Positions 59,107 to 64,000 of a stretch of 64,000 nt of DNA are shown in pieces; positions within the stretch are counted from its first letter, which is position 1; every line of letters starts with the position of its first letter. The notes below the pieces were generated by a model. It had not been told where the DNA came from and did no database searches. It saw nothing but the letters and a program-made list of their open reading frames with translations. This DNA comes from an uncultured Alphaproteobacteria bacterium (GTDB taxonomy: Bacteria; Pseudomonadota; Alphaproteobacteria; RF32; CAG-239): assembly GCA_949493535.1 (NCBI GenBank), contig CASZWJ010000005.1, forward strand, positions 24,943 to 88,942, in the 5' to 3' direction. A program made the position numbers and the translations under genes.

Positions 59107-59443
59107 CGGTTGCCTCTCTGCCGCTTTCTCCCGCGCAGTTGAAGTAAAAATGATTCGGAATCAACAGCCTGCATGTGAAAACCGTTTGCTTTACGGGCGT
59201 GGCGTAACTTCCGGTTTTGTGCTTGCGGCATTCTTCATCGGCAAGCTTTTTGATTTCGGCATAAGGGGTGCCGATAATATTATAGCAGATTGCCGGTTTG
59301 TCGGGTTTTGATTCTCCGATATAAAGCGTTTCCGGTGTCGGGGCGCCGGCATCTCTGCGCCGGTCGACGAAAGGAGCGGTCAAAGAGCAGGCCGAAATCA
59401 AAAAACATAAAGCCGCAAAAATAGCTAAATTTCTTCTGGACAA
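59075..59443 (-). CDS. Lipoprotein of a small alphaproteobacterial family
   Basis: A 122-residue protein with signal sequence and lipobox ISAC (Cys19). The mature part has PFVDRRRDAGAPTPETLYIG, CYNIIGTPYAEIKKLADEEC and TVFTCRLLIPNHFYFNC, a set of conserved-looking residues with four cysteines. I recall similar short proteins only from alphaproteobacteria, without known function. The start is probably TTG at 59443, preceded by GTGGAG; the frame is open further up to 59479. Confidence 0.65.
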   Translation of the reverse strand: MSRRNLAIFAALCFLISACSLTAPFVDRRRDAGAPTPETLYIGESKPDKPAICYNIIGTPYAEIKKLADEECRKHKTGSYATPVKQTVFTCRLLIPNHFYFNCAGESGREATVNIPVLPTTK

Positions 59444-59488
59444 TTCCAAAATCTCCACTACATTATTTTTTATATTCAATACTTATAA

Positions 59489-60106
59489 ATGAAGAAGAAC
59501 AAAATGAAAAGCGAAAATAAATATATTGGTGATGACGGAATGGCAAAAATGTTAGAGCACTATAACTGCCCGACGCCTCTTGATGTGGTAAAAATGCGCT
59601 TTGCCGGAGCAATCTGCACGCCCAACTTGGACTTGCGCCCGTCGGATGTTATTTCGTCTTTTTGGCCGCAGGGCGAAGAGCCTCGTTTGCAAACCAAAGA
59701 AGAAGCCGACCTGTTTTTCAAATTTTTTATGGGCTTATGGGATGAAATTTTTGAAACAATCCGCGAAAATAAAGTAAAACTGCCCAAGCTGAAGAAAGAT
59801 GCCGCATTGTTGAAAGCTTTTTGTCGGTCGCGTTTTGATGAAATCGAATGGGGATATGTCGAAGGTTTTTGGGGCGGCAAACAAGATTTGAAAATTCCGG
59901 CATATCTGGCTGAGGTTATTGATTCCATGACCGATTTGGCCGGCGTCTACAAGAGCTTGGAGAAAAAACTTGACAATTCGGAAAATTCGGCTGAAATAAT
60001 CCAAACTCTTGAACATACGGACAGAATGGTTGAAAAAGCCGTTTCGTTTATTGTTGAAAACTCGGTCTTACCGAGGATTGAATCGATTACAAGGGTTGTA
60101 AATTAA
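59489..60106 (+). CDS. Unknown soluble protein
   Basis: A 205-residue helical protein without signal peptide. LDLRPSDVISSFWPQGEEPR and EIEWGYVEGFWGGKQDLKIP are the most conserved-looking segments; the second resembles the WxxGF stretches of UPF0149/YecA-like proteins, a weak similarity. The C-terminal 60 residues form a coiled helix. An ATG at 59504 is an alternative start. It is 20 nt upstream of the nitroreductase gene and may be cotranscribed. Confidence 0.6.
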   Translation: MKKNKMKSENKYIGDDGMAKMLEHYNCPTPLDVVKMRFAGAICTPNLDLRPSDVISSFWPQGEEPRLQTKEEADLFFKFFMGLWDEIFETIRENKVKLPKLKKDAALLKAFCRSRFDEIEWGYVEGFWGGKQDLKIPAYLAEVIDSMTDLAGVYKSLEKKLDNSENSAEIIQTLEHTDRMVEKAVSFIVENSVLPRIESITRVVN

Positions 60107-60126
60107 AACCTTTAGGAGGAAAAAAC

Positions 60127-60663
60127 ATGGAATTAATGGAAGGCTTATTGACCCGCCGTTCAATCCGCAAATATGATACCTCGAAAAAAATTTCCAAAGA
60201 AACAATCAAAGAAATTATCAAAGCCGCTCAGCATTCCCCGACGGCGCATAATAAGCAGCCTTGGGAATTTCTGGTTATTGATGACCGCGAGTTTTTGGCC
60301 AATCTGCGCCATATTCAGCGCTGGACTTCTTTTGCCAAAGACGCTGATTGCGTCATTATTGTCTGCGGCGATATCGAAAAATCGTTCAATCGCAATAAAG
60401 AAGACGAAAAATGGAGCTTTATTGATGTTGATTGCGCCATTGCCACCCAAAGCCTGATGCTGGCCGCCTGGAGCAAAGGCATAGGTACCTGCTATTGCGG
60501 CGCCGCGCCGATGCAGCGTGTGGTAGATTCTCTGCGCGAGCATTTGAATTTGCCGGAAAATGTCCGCCCGTTTGCCATTGTGACAATGGGCTATCCGGCC
60601 GAAATGCCCAAGCAGCCGGACGATCGCTATAAGGGAGAAAAAATCCACTGGGGCAAGTGGTAG
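60127..60663 (+). CDS. Nitroreductase family oxidoreductase
   Basis: An FMN-dependent enzyme of 178 residues: LLTRRSIRKYDTSKKISKET is the phosphate-binding N-terminus, AAQHSPTAHNKQPWEFLVID follows, and IGTCYCGAAPMQRVVDSLRE and VTMGYPAEMPKQPDDR complete the fold. Substrate unknown. A full AGGAGG ribosome site precedes the ATG. Confidence 0.9.
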   Translation: MELMEGLLTRRSIRKYDTSKKISKETIKEIIKAAQHSPTAHNKQPWEFLVIDDREFLANLRHIQRWTSFAKDADCVIIVCGDIEKSFNRNKEDEKWSFIDVDCAIATQSLMLAAWSKGIGTCYCGAAPMQRVVDSLREHLNLPENVRPFAIVTMGYPAEMPKQPDDRYKGEKIHWGKW

Positions 60664-60729
60664 GAGAGAAGCGGACGCGGCGAGCGTCCGTTTTTTTATA
60701 CAAGGTTTAAGCTAAAAAGTAAAATTAAC

Positions 60730-60757
60730 TTGAAAAAAACTCTGTTAGTGTTACATT
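60730..60757 (+). promoter_or_regulatory. Probable sigma-70 promoter of gapA
   Basis: TTGAAA and TACATT with a 16 nt spacer. The ~60 nt leader carries a small hairpin GTGCG/CGCAC at 60781-60798. Confidence 0.5.
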
Positions 60758-60802
60758 AGCAACGATTAAATTTAATAACCGTGCGGAAGTTTTCGCACAT
60801 AA

Positions 60803-61834
<1,032 letters not shown>

Positions 61835-61844
61835 TCATTTAAGC

Positions 61845-61880
61845 AAACCCTCTTGGTTCGCCAAGGGGGTTTTGTTTTTT
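61845..61880 (+). terminator. Terminator between gapA and pgk
   Basis: AACCCTCTTGG and CCAAGGGGGTT form an 11 bp stem with one G-U pair and a TTCG tetraloop, then T residues. Confidence 0.85.
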
Positions 61881-61940
61881 TTATCCCCGCCTTTCGGGTT
61901 TGCCGGAGAAAGGGATGAAACAGAAAATAAGGAAAATATA

Positions 61941-63149
61941 ATGGAATATAAAACAATTAAAGATTTAGGCGATTTGAACGGCAAAGTTGTTATGCTGCGC
62001 GCAGACCTGAACGTTCCCGTTGATGAAAATCTGAAAGTAACCAACACCGCCCGTATTGACCGTACGGTTCCTACCATTAAAACTTTAATGGATAAAGGCG
62101 CTAAAGTTGTGGTTATTTCCCACTTCGGCCGTCCGGAAGGCAAAGGCGATATGCGCAACTCTTTGAGCCATATTGTTGCCGATTTAGAAAAAGCTTTGGG
62201 CAAGCATGTCGTATTTGTTGATGACTGCATTGGTTCTAAAGTTGAAGACGCAATCAAAAATATGAAAAATGACGAAGTTTTGCTGCTCGAAAATCTGCGC
62301 TTTTATAACGAAGAGAAAAAGGGTGACGAAAAATTCGCCGAAGAGCTGGTTAAACCGGCTGATGTTTATGTTTCAGACGCTTTCTCAACGGCTCACCGCG
62401 CCCATGCGTCTATGGTTGCCGCAGCTAAATTGCGTCCTGCAGCCATGGGCTTGCTTATGGAAGAAGAAGTCAATGCCTTGTCTAAAGGTTTGAATGATCC
62501 GAAACGCCCGTTGATGGCTGTTGTCGGCGGTTCAAAAGTTTCTACCAAATTAGATTTATTAAATAATCTGGTTAAAAAAGTCGACAAGCTGGTTATCTCC
62601 GGCGGTATGGCTCATACTTTCATGAAGGCCAGCGGCGTTGATACCGTTAATGAAGCTAACTCTTTGGTTCAAATGGATATGATTGAAACAGCCAAAGAGA
62701 TTATGAAAACAGCCCAAGCAAACAACTGCGAAATCATTTTGCCGTTGGATGTCGTTGTTTCCAAAGAGTTCAAAGCCAATGCCGAACACAAAACCGTCGA
62801 TTTGGAAAATATCCCTGCTGAAGGCTGGATTTTGATGGATGTAGGTGCAAAAACCATTGCTGCCATCAATGCTAAATTAGATGAGTGCAAAACTTTGGTT
62901 TGGAACGGTCCTTTGGGCGTGTTTGAATTAAAACCGTTTGATACGGCAACCAACGCCGTAGCAGGCCATGCTGCCGAATTGACTTTGTCCGGCAAGCTGA
63001 TGACTGTTGCCGGCGGCGGCGATACCGTTTCCGCTTTGGAAAATGCCGGTGTCGCAAATAAATTCAGTTACATTTCAACAGCCGGCGGCGCTTTCCTTGA
63101 ATGGATGGAAGGCAAAGAACTTCCCGGTGTGGTTGTTTTGAAAAAATAA
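61941..63149 (+). CDS. pgk: Phosphoglycerate kinase
   Basis: A 402-residue kinase: VVMLRADLNVPVDENLKVTN, VVISHFGRPEGKGD, LENLRFYNEEKKGDEKF, the hinge AVVGGSKVSTKLDLLNNLV and the nucleotide-binding WNGPLGVFELKPFDTATN and AGGGDTVSALENAG. The ATG at 61941 follows AAGGAAAA; the frame reaches back to 61872 but those residues are not Pgk-like. gapA-pgk is a standard glycolytic pair. Confidence 0.96.
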   Translation: MEYKTIKDLGDLNGKVVMLRADLNVPVDENLKVTNTARIDRTVPTIKTLMDKGAKVVVISHFGRPEGKGDMRNSLSHIVADLEKALGKHVVFVDDCIGSKVEDAIKNMKNDEVLLLENLRFYNEEKKGDEKFAEELVKPADVYVSDAFSTAHRAHASMVAAAKLRPAAMGLLMEEEVNALSKGLNDPKRPLMAVVGGSKVSTKLDLLNNLVKKVDKLVISGGMAHTFMKASGVDTVNEANSLVQMDMIETAKEIMKTAQANNCEIILPLDVVVSKEFKANAEHKTVDLENIPAEGWILMDVGAKTIAAINAKLDECKTLVWNGPLGVFELKPFDTATNAVAGHAAELTLSGKLMTVAGGGDTVSALENAGVANKFSYISTAGGAFLEWMEGKELPGVVVLKK

Positions 63150-63162
63150 TTATTCATTGAAT

Positions 63163-63202
63163 AAAAAAAACACCCCGATAATTTATCGGGGTGTTTTTTT
63201 GT
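63163..63202. terminator. Bidirectional intrinsic terminator
   Basis: CACCCCGAT and ATCGGGGTG, extended by A and T runs on both sides, lie between pgk and the convergent cysteine-rich gene. Confidence 0.92.
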
Positions 63203-63212
63203 TGTGTGCGGC

Positions 63213-64000
63213 TTAATTTACTTCATAGCCGGAGCATTGGCTGCAGCAATAGTAACCGTTTCCCAAATCTCTTATACAGTTGGCATAAGTATGCTGCAAA
63301 TCCCAGCTGGTACAACTGTTTCTGGCAGCACAGTTGTAATTGGGAATATAACATTTTTTACCGGTAAAACCTGTCGCACAACAATCAGGGTGATATCCTT
63401 CCTTAACACAGGTACTTGTGCCTGAAGAACCCGAACCGGAAGAAGACGACTTGTTCTCACATTTATAGCATGTTTTGCCTAATGAACTTGTCGCAGTCCC
63501 TGTTTGGGTTTCATTTGGGGAACTACATTTATTGATTCTGTAACCTTCTGGGCAGGTTTCTGACGCAAAATTCGGACAAAGAGGTTTAACACACAAAGGT
63601 GAAACGGCAGAAGGCGTATCATCCGGCAAACATGTACAAGATGTCGGACTGTTGCAGCCAATGTATTGTGTGGAACCGCATTGAGTTGAAGTCCTAACGT
63701 AGTTATCTCCGCCAAAACTTAAGCCGCTTAATCCTAAAGTTTCTCTATTAGCCATTAAATATTTGGCAAAATCCATTTTCGGAGAGTTATAGTTATCGGC
63801 AAAACAATGTTCTTTAACACGTTTCCAATAAAGTCCGATCTGAGTTGCAAAAACGGCATAATTTGTCCCGTTATACGTTACTTTTGTTGCAAAATGGGAT
63901 GTACCGTTAGCATTTTTGTACGTCAAAGAAGAGGCACAAGCGACACAGCTTCCGTCAACGAGCGTCTGCCCGTTTGGGCAACCCTTGATGCATGTATCGC
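63213..64000 (-). CDS. Cysteine-rich surface or secreted protein, C-terminal part
   Basis: The frame is open to the right edge of the window, so only the last ~262 residues are visible. They contain more than 20 cysteines, in short EGF-like spacings such as CIKGCPNGQTLVDGSCVAC, CSSPNETQ, KTCYKCENK and CCATGFTGKKCYIPNYNCAA. Between them is a region with ATQIGLYWKRVKEHCFADN and LSGLSFGGDNYVRT that looks like a globular insert, and a Ser/Gly linker. Such proteins are exported and disulfide-bonded; an adhesin or matrix role is possible. No membrane anchor is seen at the C-terminus. Confidence 0.75.
   Translation of the reverse strand, partial: DTCIKGCPNGQTLVDGSCVACASSLTYKNANGTSHFATKVTYNGTNYAVFATQIGLYWKRVKEHCFADNYNSPKMDFAKYLMANRETLGLSGLSFGGDNYVRTSTQCGSTQYIGCNSPTSCTCLPDDTPSAVSPLCVKPLCPNFASETCPEGYRINKCSSPNETQTGTATSSLGKTCYKCENKSSSSGSGSSGTSTCVKEGYHPDCCATGFTGKKCYIPNYNCAARNSCTSWDLQHTYANCIRDLGNGYYCCSQCSGYEVN

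Overview
The window looks like a chromosomal segment of a flagellated, Gram-negative alphaproteobacterium with a moderately low GC content (mid-40s percent by eye). The main markers are a TrcR/DUF1013 cell-cycle regulator, FliX and a FlaF-like protein (alphaproteobacterial flagellar regulators), a zapA-6S RNA pair, a DksA with a single cysteine, a DUF2125-type protein, and the MurL/MurD2 route to D-glutamate in peptidoglycan. LpxC, BamD, beta-barrel and lipoprotein genes show an outer membrane. Gene density is high, with many 1-8 nt overlaps, and there are no insertion sequences or CRISPR arrays.

Layout. 1-5.1 kb: end of flhA, then flhF, flhG, a FliK-like protein and a membrane-anchored J-domain protein. 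5.3-8.2 kb: an unknown S1-like protein, a YmdB-type phosphodiesterase, 6S RNA, zapA and a small coiled-coil gene. 8.2-14.9 kb: a ThiE-like protein, efp, a SuhB-like protein, an OmpA-domain protein, rpmE, two large unknowns and trcR. 14.9-19.9 kb: envelope and secreted proteins, a HAD phosphatase, a pilin-like gene overlapping fliX. 20-22.4 kb: dksA, maf, rng, yacG. 22.4-26 kb (minus): a short division cluster mraZ-rsmH-ftsL-ftsI, divergent from rnpB. 26.2-30 kb: rnpB, lpxC, bamD, recN. 30-36.2 kb: an aspartate-semialdehyde-dehydrogenase-like protein without its catalytic residues, a large MscS channel, murL and murD2. 36.3-38.2 kb: tRNA-Thr followed by an accessory region with a duplicated tRNA 3' end, a gene-free hairpin-rich stretch, a candidate small RNA and three AT-rich orphan genes. 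38.2-41.6 kb: mutY, two glycosyltransferases, a lipoprotein. 41.6-52.1 kb: ftsB, pgpA, M23 peptidase plus bactofilin, smpB, tadA, rluB, rsmD, DUF2125, plsC, ydcF, ftsX, ftsE and a zinc-ribbon protein. 52.2-56.4 kb: a flgF-flgG-flgA-flgH operon behind a textbook sigma-54 promoter, then a double FlaF-like gene. 56.4-64 kb: argS, a second HAD phosphatase, small genes, a nitroreductase, gapA, pgk and the end of a cysteine-rich surface protein cut by the window edge.

Themes. Flagellar genes occur in three places (flhA-F-G, fliX, flgFGAH-flaF); FliX and a sigma-54 promoter fit the alphaproteobacterial flagellar hierarchy. Division and wall genes are dispersed (mraZ cluster, ftsB, ftsEX, murL-murD2, bactofilin-M23). 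Three genes in conserved-looking positions (ThiE-like, SuhB-like, Asd-like) keep their fold signatures but have lost catalytic residues. The most unusual parts are these pseudo-enzymes, the tRNA-linked accessory region and the tandem FlaF protein.
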